The translations under genes and the position numbers were made by a program. A DNA stretch of 64,000 bases from Candidatus Cloacimonadota bacterium (GTDB lineage: Bacteria; Cloacimonadota; Cloacimonadia; Cloacimonadales; Cloacimonadaceae), in NCBI GenBank assembly GCA_030154085.1, contig JASKKR010000007.1, positions 1 to 64,000 of the forward strand. Reading direction: 5' to 3'. Positions 19,580-27,519 of the stretch are shown piece after piece; within the stretch, counting starts at the first letter, position 1, and each line of letters starts with the position of its first letter. The notes under the pieces are model-generated. The model had not been told where the DNA came from, did no database searches, and saw only the letters and a program-made list of their open reading frames with translations.

Positions 19580-20665
19580 TTATCCGTGTTTCTTCATGAA
19601 ATCATTCATGAATTCTGCTAAAGCATGTGCTGAAGTAAGAGGAAGAGAATTGTATGTGCTTGCTCTGCACCCACCAACTGATCGATGTCCTTTAAGACCG
19701 ATCATACCGACTTCTTTAGCTTCACTGATAAAGAGTGATTCCAAATCTTCATTAGGAAGGCGGAAAGTGATGTTCATCAACGAGCGGTCAGCTTTTTCCA
19801 CCGTTCCTTTGTAAAATCCGCCCGAATTGTCTATCGCATCGTATATATATTTTGCTTTTACTTGATTGTTTGTAGCGATTTTCTCCAGTCCTCCCATATC
19901 CTCGATCCACTTCAAGACCAGACCGATCATATATATAGTAAATGTCGGAGGTGTATTATACATACTGCCTGCTTTAGCATGTACATTGTAATCCAGCATT
20001 GAAGGAAGCCCTTCCTTAGCAGTAGCTAGAAAATCTTTTTTGATGATCACGACTACACAACCAGCCGGTCCTACATTTTTCTGTGCTCCTGCGTAGATCA
20101 ATGAATACTTATTAATATCGATAGGTTTACTCATAAAGTTTGAACTCATATCTGCAATCAATGGTAATCCGTCTGGTACATCCGGATCGTAATGCCATTC
20201 TGTTCCATAGATAGTGTTATTTCCTGTAATGTGTAAATATGCAGGATTATCTGAGAGCTCATAAGATTTGGGAATATATCCAAAATTTTTATCCTCACTG
20301 GAAGCTGCAATATGTACGGGTTTGCCGATCTTTTTGATCTCTGCTATGGCTTTCTTAGACCATGCACCAGTGTGAATGACATTGGCGACCTTCCCATCAT
20401 GGGCAAAACTCATAGGTACCATGAGAAACTGCATGCTTGCTCCACCTTGTAGAAATAGCACTTCATGCTCATCTCCAAGACCGTATATACGTTTTACAGA
20501 AGCATATGCATTGTCGATGATAGCTTGATACTCTTTGCTACGATGGCTCATTTCCATTACAGAAAGCCCCATCCCTTTGTAATTGAGAAAGTCAGCTTGA
20601 GCTTCTCGAAGCACTTCTTCGGGAAGCACGGCTGGTCCCGCGTTAAAATTGTGTACGCGTTCCAT
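19580..20665 (-). CDS. serC: Phosphoserine aminotransferase
   Basis: PLP enzyme of serine (and often pyridoxal phosphate) synthesis, converting 3-phosphohydroxypyruvate to phosphoserine; cytoplasmic, 361 residues. Landmarks: N-terminal 'FNAGPAVLPEEVL', 'VMEMSHRSKEY', 'GGASMQF' phosphate loop (74-80), and the Schiff-base lysine 196 in 'YAGAQKNVGPAGC'. The C-terminal 'GLKGHRSVGGCRASTYN' matches the enterobacterial-type SerC. AGGAGGATCC precedes the ATG. Divergent from maf. Confidence 0.96.
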   Translation of the reverse strand: MERVHNFNAGPAVLPEEVLREAQADFLNYKGMGLSVMEMSHRSKEYQAIIDNAYASVKRIYGLGDEHEVLFLQGGASMQFLMVPMSFAHDGKVANVIHTGAWSKKAIAEIKKIGKPVHIAASSEDKNFGYIPKSYELSDNPAYLHITGNNTIYGTEWHYDPDVPDGLPLIADMSSNFMSKPIDINKYSLIYAGAQKNVGPAGCVVVIIKKDFLATAKEGLPSMLDYNVHAKAGSMYNTPPTFTIYMIGLVLKWIEDMGGLEKIATNNQVKAKYIYDAIDNSGGFYKGTVEKADRSLMNITFRLPNEDLESLFISEAKEVGMIGLKGHRSVGGCRASTYNSLPLTSAHALAEFMNDFMKKHG

Positions 20666-20807
20666 TTGGATCCTCCTGGATGTATTTTTTTGTTACTTTA
20701 GTGCAAGGATTTCAAATGCTATTTTTTAAGGCAAGCTATTTTTTGTCTTCGAGAATTATATTGACTAAAACTCGTCAGTTTTAAGCATGACTCAAAGGAT
20801 TAAATCT

Positions 20808-21401
20808 ATGTTACATAATATATTAAAGGATCGTAAATTGATTCTTGCTTCTCAATCTCCGCGTCGCCGCGAGATTTTTGATATGCTGCACCTTCCATAC
20901 AGTGTAAGGGTTAGCAACATCGCTGAGCCACTCACTGATGAAAACCCTGCATTACAGGCTAAACACCATGCCCAAAATAAGGCAATGGCAGTCTTGTCCT
21001 TTGAGGATAACGATGAAATCATCGTTAGTGCGGATACTATTGTAGTAATTGATGATATGATTTTAGGGAAACCTACAGACAAAGATGAAGCAGCGCAATA
21101 TTTGAGATTGCTTAGCAACCGCCGACATAAGGTCATTACTGGTATCTGTATCGCTCATAAAAATAGATGGGTAACTGATCATGAGATTACAGAAGTTAGT
21201 TTTTCGAATATCTCCGAAGAAGATATTTGGGATTATATTCGAACTAATGAACCCATGGATAAAGCTGGTGCCTATGGCATTCAGGGTTTCGGTAGTCAAT
21301 TCGTACAAAGAATTAACGGTTGCTACTTCAATGTGATGGGATTTCCAGTACATCTTTTTTATAAAACTATCAAAGACTTTTTATCTTATGAGGATTTATG
21401 A
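20808..21401 (+). CDS. maf: Maf-family nucleotide pyrophosphatase
   Basis: Nucleoside triphosphate pyrophosphatase that cleans up non-canonical or modified NTPs; linked to septum inhibition in Bacillus; 197 residues. The substrate loop 'LILASQSPRRREI' (11-23), 'VSADTIVVIDDMILGKP' with the catalytic Asp, and 'GAYGIQGFGSQFVQRINGCYFNVMGFP' are all present. An ATG at 20787 would add seven residues. AAAGGA lies 8 nt before the ATG at 20808, which gives the usual N-terminus. It is the first gene of a four-gene overlapping operon ending in gltX. Confidence 0.94.
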   Translation: MLHNILKDRKLILASQSPRRREIFDMLHLPYSVRVSNIAEPLTDENPALQAKHHAQNKAMAVLSFEDNDEIIVSADTIVVIDDMILGKPTDKDEAAQYLRLLSNRRHKVITGICIAHKNRWVTDHEITEVSFSNISEEDIWDYIRTNEPMDKAGAYGIQGFGSQFVQRINGCYFNVMGFPVHLFYKTIKDFLSYEDL

Positions 21402-22882
21402 GACTTTTTCGAAATGCCAAATTCTGGTACAAGGGAAGCTTTGATAATCAGATCAAAGCCATTCTATGTGATCAAGGGAAGATTGTAGAACTGTATGATG
21501 CTATTCCTGAGGCTCAGCCTAATATTGAACAGATTGACCTCAAGGGCAATTTTGTCTATCCTGGGTTTATCGATACACACACTCACAGCTTTGAAGGTGG
21601 TCTTTACTCACTCATGATTGATTTGAGTAGTGCAACAAATCTCCAAGATGTGTTTGATCTCATAGCAAACGGTGTCGAGGGTAAGGGGAAATTCATTTTC
21701 GCTTGGAATTTTGACGAAACCAAGATAAAAGAGACTCGCTTCCCCACCCGAGCCGAGATTAATTCTATCGTCAAAGACAAGAATCTGGTTATCCGTAGAG
21801 TAGATGGACATTCTTGTATGGTAAATAGCTACGCATATTACAATATCTGTCAAACTATACCAAATTTTCATTCTAATGATGAAGTCTTCAGAGGGTTAGA
21901 AAATGACATTGCAGTACATTGGTTTCACAACAATCTAGATGAAGAACTTATCCTGAGGTCATATCATGCTGCATCCGACATTGCTTTGCAAGGCGGATTT
22001 TCCACAATACATACTATGGTTGGGGATGCCAATATGTCTATCGGGCATTATTCTGTGATAAAAGAAAGACTTGATGAATTTGATGTGGATTTCATACTCT
22101 ATCCTCAATCCTTCAATATAGATCAAGCGCTTGCTGTCGGTGCAAAACGCATCGGAGGATGTATCCTCGCAGATGGCTCTATTGGAAGCTATACCGCCGC
22201 TATGTATGAACCTTATTATAGCAAACCGATCCGTGGAACACTCTATCAAACAGATGCATTCTGGCGTGAATTCATCACCAGGGCACATCAAAATAACCTT
22301 CAAGTAGCAGTTCATTGTATTGGAGATCGCGCAATCGATCAAATCAACAAGGTCTATATGGCTCTTGCAAACTCAGATTACAAAGATTTACGACATCAAC
22401 TTATTCACTGTGAAGTGACAGACGATGCTCTTGTCAACCAAATCAAAGCATCAGCTGCAGTTCCCGTGATGCAACCGATGTTTGATTATCTCTGGGGTGG
22501 TGATTCCGGATTCTATTCAAAAACACTTGGTTTGGAAAGATCCAGGATTATGAATCGGTTTGCAACTTTTATGTCACGAGGAATCAGGGTTACTGGTTCA
22601 TCGGATTGGTATGTCACAAGTTTAGACATCCGCAATTCTCTGAATGCAGTCATAAATCATCACAATCCTTCCGAACGGCTCAGCCCCGCTCAAGCCATTG
22701 AAATCTACACCGAAAATGCAGCTTGGCTTTCACACGACGAAAATTGCCGAGGAAAAATCGCTATAGGTTATGATGCTGATTTTAGCATCCTAAATTACGA
22801 TCCGGCTCATGAAGTAGATGATCCAAAGATTGTTGCTATAATCAAAAATCAAAAAATAGTATATATCAATGATAAAGCTTAA
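21398..22882 (+). CDS. YtcJ-type amidohydrolase (Amidohydro_3 family)
   Basis: A 494-residue metal-dependent hydrolase of the amidohydrolase superfamily. Metal ligands HTH (61-63) are in 'YPGFIDTHTHSFEGG', the family block 'GCILADGSIGSYTAAMYEPY' is about 250-270, the second histidine site is 'VAVHCIGDRAIDQ', and the catalytic Asp is in 'VTGSSDWYVT'. The C-terminal 'GKIAIGYDADFSILNYDP' closes the composite barrel. YtcJ/NfdA relatives hydrolyse N-substituted formamides and other amides; the substrate here is unknown. No signal peptide. Start overlaps maf by 4 nt and the end overlaps the next gene by 14 nt. Confidence 0.92.
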   Translation: MRLFRNAKFWYKGSFDNQIKAILCDQGKIVELYDAIPEAQPNIEQIDLKGNFVYPGFIDTHTHSFEGGLYSLMIDLSSATNLQDVFDLIANGVEGKGKFIFAWNFDETKIKETRFPTRAEINSIVKDKNLVIRRVDGHSCMVNSYAYYNICQTIPNFHSNDEVFRGLENDIAVHWFHNNLDEELILRSYHAASDIALQGGFSTIHTMVGDANMSIGHYSVIKERLDEFDVDFILYPQSFNIDQALAVGAKRIGGCILADGSIGSYTAAMYEPYYSKPIRGTLYQTDAFWREFITRAHQNNLQVAVHCIGDRAIDQINKVYMALANSDYKDLRHQLIHCEVTDDALVNQIKASAAVPVMQPMFDYLWGGDSGFYSKTLGLERSRIMNRFATFMSRGIRVTGSSDWYVTSLDIRNSLNAVINHHNPSERLSPAQAIEIYTENAAWLSHDENCRGKIAIGYDADFSILNYDPAHEVDDPKIVAIIKNQKIVYINDKA

Positions 22883-23426
22883 TACAGAAGATGTGATCCG
22901 CTTTACTACTCTTGAAATCAAGCTCCATCCCCATCTTGAGCCTGTTGATATATATAAATTGCTATACCAGGCTTTGTATGGTCCGTTCCATATTGTAAAG
23001 GATATCAAACAGCTTAGTTTAGCAATCGACTCCGAATTATGGCAAATGCAGAGCATTTACAAACCTAACATTCAAAAAATTGGACCACTGTATAGCAGAT
23101 TGAGCTTGAGTCTTATCAAACAGGACAATGATCCAGAAATGCGCCAAAATCGCATCAAATGCATGGCAGAATGGATACTTGATTCTTGCGATACAATTGA
23201 TGACGTCCGACAAGACTTTAAACATAATTGGTTCAAGTTCAGAGACATTCTTATACATCTATTGCCTGCTTCTAAGGGAGCATGGCATTATGCAGATCAG
23301 CTTGTAGAAGAAGGACTTCTGCCCAGTCACTCAGAGACTTTTCGCAAACACTATCAACCTCATTATAGGCTTATAAATCACAACCTAACCAAGCATAAAG
23401 AAATATTTTTGGAGTTAAATTCATGA
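22869..23426 (+). CDS. Conserved-looking protein of unknown function
   Basis: A 185-residue soluble protein with no signal peptide, membrane helix or catalytic motif that I can name. The N-terminal third contains 'DIYKLLYQALYGPFHIVKD', a D-x-Y-K-L-x-Y-Q-x-x-x-G-P-x-H pattern that I have the impression of seeing in uncharacterised proteins of other phyla. Many histidines and aromatic residues follow ('GAWHYADQLVEEG', 'FRKHYQPHYRLINHN'). It begins 14 nt inside the amidohydrolase gene and its stop overlaps the gltX start (ATGA), so it is made together with GluRS. Its base composition and codon use resemble its neighbours. Confidence 0.85.
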   Translation: MIKLNTEDVIRFTTLEIKLHPHLEPVDIYKLLYQALYGPFHIVKDIKQLSLAIDSELWQMQSIYKPNIQKIGPLYSRLSLSLIKQDNDPEMRQNRIKCMAEWILDSCDTIDDVRQDFKHNWFKFRDILIHLLPASKGAWHYADQLVEEGLLPSHSETFRKHYQPHYRLINHNLTKHKEIFLELNS

Positions 23427-24844
23427 CTAAAACACGAGTAAGATTTGCCCCCAGTCCCACCGGATTTCTACATATCGGCGGCCTTAGAACGGCTTTGTAC
23501 AATTACCTCTTTGCTCGCCATACTGGTGGAGATTGCATCCTGCGCATTGAAGATACAGATCAAAACCGTGAGGTAGAAGGAGCTGCTCAAAATCTGATTG
23601 ATACCCTCCATTATATGGGCATTGATTTTGACGAAAGTCCGCTCAAACCAGGTAAACATGGACCCTATATCCAATCTGAAAGACTTGATCTTTACCATAA
23701 ATATGCCAATTATCTTTTGGATGCAGGTCACGCTTACTATTGTTTTTGTAGCTCTGAGACTCTTCAACAAATGCGTGAAGAACAGCAGGCAAAGGGTGAA
23801 TTCGTAAAATATGATCGCCGTTGCTTGAATCTTTCCACGGCAGAAATAGAAAATAACTTGGCAGCAGGAATCCCATATGTGATCCGCCTTAGAATGCCAG
23901 ATGACAGAATCTTCGCCTTCGAAGATGAGGTGCGCGGTCATGTCGAGATGAATAGCTTCCAGTCTGATGATCAAGTACTAATAAAATCCGATGGATTCCC
24001 AACTTATCACCTTGCCGCTATAATCGATGACCACTTTATGAAAATATCTCATGTGATCCGAGGAGAAGAGTGGCTATCCTCAACGCCAAAACACATATGG
24101 CTATATGAATGCTTTGGCTGGGAACCTCCCATCTGGGTACATCTGCCATTGATCCTAAACCCAGATCGCTCAAAACTCAGTAAACGCATGAATGATGTAT
24201 CAGTAGAAAGTTACCTAAATAAAGGCTATCTTAAGGAAGCTTTGCTAAATTTTGTGGCTTTATTGGGTTGGCATCCTGCTGATGACAGGGAACTTTATAG
24301 CCTGGATGAACTTTGCGAATCGTTTAGCTTAGAACGTGTTAACAAATCCGGCGCAGTATTTGATCTAACTAAACTTGATTGGATGAATAGACATTATCTG
24401 CGTACACTGCCACTTGAGGTGATTGCAGAACGTGCAGCATCTTGGTTCCAACCTCAGGATATAGTAGATCAGAGTCGATATCACAAGATTATTGCTGCTG
24501 CCCGTGAGCGCTCCACCCTACTTCCAGATCTGGCAGAATATGCTCGAATGTTTTTTGCCTCCGATCCCATCTCTGATGATAATATTGAAATCGTCAGCTC
24601 TGACGACTCCCGCAAGGTTCTTGCTTGGTTTAAAGAGCAAATTAAAGATATCTCAGCTGAAGATGCTGAGAAGATTCTGGAGATCACAAAAACCGGAATA
24701 AAAGAGCTGGGAATCAAAGGCAAGGCTTTTTATATGCCCCTTAGAATCGCATTGCTGGGACAGCCTCATGGACCTGATCTGCCCACGATCATTAGTATCC
24801 TAGGGGTCGAGGAAAGCTGTCGCAGGATAGAGCATTATCTGTAA
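23423..24844 (+). CDS. gltX: Glutamyl-tRNA synthetase
   Basis: Charges tRNA-Glu (and possibly tRNA-Gln); cytoplasmic class I synthetase of 473 residues. HIGH-type motif 'SPTGFLHIGGLRTALYNYLF' (11-30), KMSKS-type 'KLSKR' near 250, and a Cys pair near 'YYCFCSSETL' in the zinc-binding position. The C-terminal anticodon-binding region is helical. Whether it is discriminating is not clear from sequence; no gatCAB or glnS is in view. Last gene of the maf operon; a palindromic repeat follows before the convergent DUF374 gene. Confidence 0.96.
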   Translation: MTKTRVRFAPSPTGFLHIGGLRTALYNYLFARHTGGDCILRIEDTDQNREVEGAAQNLIDTLHYMGIDFDESPLKPGKHGPYIQSERLDLYHKYANYLLDAGHAYYCFCSSETLQQMREEQQAKGEFVKYDRRCLNLSTAEIENNLAAGIPYVIRLRMPDDRIFAFEDEVRGHVEMNSFQSDDQVLIKSDGFPTYHLAAIIDDHFMKISHVIRGEEWLSSTPKHIWLYECFGWEPPIWVHLPLILNPDRSKLSKRMNDVSVESYLNKGYLKEALLNFVALLGWHPADDRELYSLDELCESFSLERVNKSGAVFDLTKLDWMNRHYLRTLPLEVIAERAASWFQPQDIVDQSRYHKIIAAARERSTLLPDLAEYARMFFASDPISDDNIEIVSSDDSRKVLAWFKEQIKDISAEDAEKILEITKTGIKELGIKGKAFYMPLRIALLGQPHGPDLPTIISILGVEESCRRIEHYL

Positions 24845-24924
24845 TATTGATTTTGCCAAACTTATCTTGGGAAGTTTATTCATAAAGCCCCATCTTGCAG
24901 CTTAGCAAGGCTCTAGCCTTCTCC

Positions 24925-24963
24925 CTCGTTTCTTGCTCATTCATCAAATGTGCAAGAAACGAG
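24925..24963. repeat. Dispersed palindromic repeat, copy A
   Basis: A perfect 12-bp stem CTCGTTTCTTGC (24925-24936) / GCAAGAAACGAG (24952-24963) with a 15-nt loop. It aligns without gaps over 39 nt to copies at 37976-38014 and 55339-55377 (34 of 39 identical to the former). It lies between the convergent gltX and DUF374 genes, so it may also act as a transcription stop, but it has no T tract. Confidence 0.8.
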
Positions 24964-24966
24964 ATA

Positions 24967-25584
24967 TCAATGACTTAGAGACTTTGCACGAAAGCTCTCT
25001 GCAGCATCCGATAAGAACTTCCTAAATGCTTTCTCTGCCAATGGGATATCCTCTTTCTTTGTCAGATATATCGGATCTGAATAGATGATCCTAACTTTAG
25101 CAAATGGTTTAGGAAATCGAAAGCGATCCCAAGACTTGAAAACCCACTCTCGATTTGCATCACATGCCACACCTACTATCGGAATTTTTGCCAACAATGC
25201 CAATTGATATATGCCGGGATGAATAGTACCAACCGGACCTTTGGGACCGTCTGGAGTGATAGCTATGGAATGAGTCTTGCTTAGCCTTAGAAGTGTCTTG
25301 AGAGCCTGAGCTCCTTGTCTGCTGCTGGAACCTCGTGCAACAGTATAGCCCAGTTCGGTAATTGGAATTGCAATTAACTCACCGTCTTTGGAAGCAGAAA
25401 CTATCACAGCTACTTTATCACCTGCTCTTTGTAACGTGCAATACATCAAATCTCGGTGCCAGAATCCATACACAACCGGTTCTTCGATAGGTTGATTTGT
25501 TACTTCAAAGCGCAACGTAGAGCGAATCATCCTCAGTAACAGTGCGGCAATTTTACCGTAGACTACTTTTGTAAGTTTACCCAT
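24967..25584 (-). CDS. DUF374 lysophospholipid acyltransferase-like protein
   Basis: A 205-residue putative acyltransferase of the LPLAT/DUF374 group. Landmarks: 'VYGFWHRDL' with the acceptor histidine, 'ASKDGELIAIPITELGYTVARGSSSR' and 'ITPDGPKGPVGTIHPG', the last typical of DUF374. In other diderms these genes lie beside lpxB, kdtA or lpxK and are thought to take part in lipid A or outer-membrane lipid modification. That fits here: it begins 8 nt inside the end of lpxB (ATG at 25584). An upstream ATG at 25653 lies deep in lpxB and is less likely. Last gene of its operon. Confidence 0.9.
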   Translation of the reverse strand: MGKLTKVVYGKIAALLLRMIRSTLRFEVTNQPIEEPVVYGFWHRDLMYCTLQRAGDKVAVIVSASKDGELIAIPITELGYTVARGSSSRQGAQALKTLLRLSKTHSIAITPDGPKGPVGTIHPGIYQLALLAKIPIVGVACDANREWVFKSWDRFRFPKPFAKVRIIYSDPIYLTKKEDIPLAEKAFRKFLSDAAESFRAKSLSH

Positions 25585-26722
25585 ACGTGTCCAAAAGATG
25601 TGAGATAATTTTTGGCACTTCTTCACTTGGCCTTTTGTCACTGAGCATCGCATGCAATTTGCGCAATTCTAATAGCACAACATCACGCCTAGGGTTTGGA
25701 GGCAAAAGATCGTTGACTTGTTTATAAATATTATCAGGATTCATATCATTTTGTACTAATTCCGGCAAAACATCATTGTCAAGGATGATATTAGGGAGAC
25801 CGATGCGAGAAACCCTGATGAGGTGTTTACCAATCTGATAGGATATAGGATTGGCCTTGTAACATATGACACTGGGAGTACCCACATATGCTGCTTCCAA
25901 GGTAACAGTTCCGGAAGTGCAGACCAATGCAACACAGTGTTTCATCATGTCGTAATTATATCCATCAATGATATTGAGATTTTGTAATCCTGATTGTGAT
26001 ACCATATCCAGAAATAACTGGTGGCTGACACTGTGAGATTTTGAGACTAGAATCTCATATTCTTCCACATCCCATTTGCTAGCTGCTTTTAAAAATACAG
26101 GGAGCATCTTTTTGACTTCACTATTTCTGCTTCCAGGGAAAAAGCCGAGCCACTTTTTATTTATATTTAGATTATAAAATCTAGCAAAAGCCTCTCTGTC
26201 AAGCTCGTGATGGATCTCCTCTGAAATAGGATGACCTACATAACTGCAATTGATATTATGAATCGAAAGCAAGTCTTCCTCAAAAGGAAGGATGCAGGCT
26301 GTGTGTCTTACATTCGCTTTGAGTTTGAAAACTCTTTCATGCTTCCATGCCCAAAATTGAGGAGCAATATAATATAAAACTGGAATGCGCATATCATCTG
26401 CTATGGCAGCAATCCTAAGATTTAAGCCTGGATAGTCCGCCAAGATGACAAGATCCGGCTTATCCTGCTCAAAATATTGCTTTATGCGGCGCTCAACCTT
26501 TGCAAAAAAAGCAAGATGGCGAATTACTTCAACGAAGCCCATTACGGAAAAGCGATCGAAATCAAAGAGCGGTTTGAGTCCCTGTGCTTGCATCCTGGGA
26601 CCCCCTATACCGACATGATGATAACGTTTCCCATCTCTTGCAAGAGCTTTCATGATTAGCTCACAATGCATATCACCACTGCTTTCACCTGCCAGCCAAA
26701 AGATTGAGATTAACTTATCCAT
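25577..26722 (-). CDS. lpxB: Lipid-A-disaccharide synthase
   Basis: Inverting glycosyltransferase (GT19) joining lipid X to UDP-diacylglucosamine in lipid A synthesis; peripheral inner-membrane, 381 residues. Landmarks: 'WLAGESSGDMHCELIMKAL' at the N-terminus, 'GIGGPRMQAQGL', 'YYIAPQFWAWKHERVFKL', 'PFEEDLL' and 'VCTSGTVTLEAAYVGTPSVICYK'. The ATG at 26722 shares its A with the preceding stop codon (TAATG), so translation is coupled. Direct evidence that the organism makes LPS-type lipids. Confidence 0.95.
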   Translation of the reverse strand: MDKLISIFWLAGESSGDMHCELIMKALARDGKRYHHVGIGGPRMQAQGLKPLFDFDRFSVMGFVEVIRHLAFFAKVERRIKQYFEQDKPDLVILADYPGLNLRIAAIADDMRIPVLYYIAPQFWAWKHERVFKLKANVRHTACILPFEEDLLSIHNINCSYVGHPISEEIHHELDREAFARFYNLNINKKWLGFFPGSRNSEVKKMLPVFLKAASKWDVEEYEILVSKSHSVSHQLFLDMVSQSGLQNLNIIDGYNYDMMKHCVALVCTSGTVTLEAAYVGTPSVICYKANPISYQIGKHLIRVSRIGLPNIILDNDVLPELVQNDMNPDNIYKQVNDLLPPNPRRDVVLLELRKLHAMLSDKRPSEEVPKIISHLLDTYG

Positions 26723-27354
26723 TAGTGCACCACCAATAAACCCATCAATGAAAGCGGAGTGACTATTGCACTTGCCACTAAAACACCAATGAAGATAAAT
26801 AACATAGATCTCCAAAAACTAATGCCAAAGATTCTCGATGCCAAAGATCCAGTCCAGCCTCCTGTGCCTGGTAAGGGAATGCCCACAAAAGAGACTAACC
26901 CGATGGCTTCATAACGCTGAATGGCCTTTCCTTTGCGCCGAGTACGCGCATAGAGCCAATGTGTAAATTTTGCACCCAGTGGGACTTTACTAATCAGCAT
27001 AAAGAACCAATCAATAATGAGAAGTAAAAAAGGTATTGGAATCATATTTCCGATGATAGAAAGTAGCACCGCTTCATGCCACGGCATCCGGAACACCCAG
27101 ATGGCGAAAGGGATGGCTCCCCTAAGTTCTATGATAGGCAACATCGATATGATCAATACGATTACCCTTGGGTCCAAGCCCCGATCTTCAAGCCATGCTA
27201 CCACGCGCCCTGAGAAACTTTGGTTGGTATCCACCTCATTTAGATCTTCATTGCTGGACATATATCGATCCGTATGCATTTGACAGTGCAATTGCACTCC
27301 TGCTATCAAAAGCAGAATTAACAGCATATATGTTCTTATCCATCTATTAATCAA
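26722..27354 (-). CDS. Small-multidrug-export-family membrane protein (COG2426-like)
   Basis: A 210-residue integral membrane protein. An N-terminal signal-like helix (about 8-24) precedes a short hydrophilic stretch. The conserved core then follows, with 'LISMLPIIELRGAIPFAIWVF', a basic cytoplasmic loop 'YARTRRKGKAIQRYEAIGL' and 'VGIPLPGTGGWTGSLASRIFGI', as in PF06695 (putative small multi-drug export). Family members have 4-5 helices; the transported substrate has not been convincingly shown for any that I know. Its position before lpxB and the acyltransferase hints at an envelope role. The LHC sequence in the leader could be a lipobox-like site, but it is weak. Confidence 0.85.
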   Translation of the reverse strand: MINRWIRTYMLLILLLIAGVQLHCQMHTDRYMSSNEDLNEVDTNQSFSGRVVAWLEDRGLDPRVIVLIISMLPIIELRGAIPFAIWVFRMPWHEAVLLSIIGNMIPIPFLLLIIDWFFMLISKVPLGAKFTHWLYARTRRKGKAIQRYEAIGLVSFVGIPLPGTGGWTGSLASRIFGISFWRSMLFIFIGVLVASAIVTPLSLMGLLVVH

Positions 27355-27463
27355 ACGAAAACTCCAATAGGTATTTATAGGTATTTACGTGACCATCATT
27401 TGTCAAACAGGTAGATTCTGTCAATTCAAAAATGTGAAATTAATACTTGACGTAATAGTTAAG

Positions 27464-27491
27464 TTGAGTGTTATTGAAAATTAAGTATTAT
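27464..27491 (+). promoter_or_regulatory. Possible promoter of the giant secreted protein
   Basis: TTGAGT (27464-27469), a 16-nt spacer and TATTAT (27486-27491) upstream of the GAGGAGAATC ribosome binding site and ATG at 27520. A second -35-like TTGACG lies at 27447. AT-rich context makes this only suggestive. Confidence 0.35.
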
Positions 27492-27519
27492 TACAATAGC
27501 GAAGCAATAGAGGAGAATC

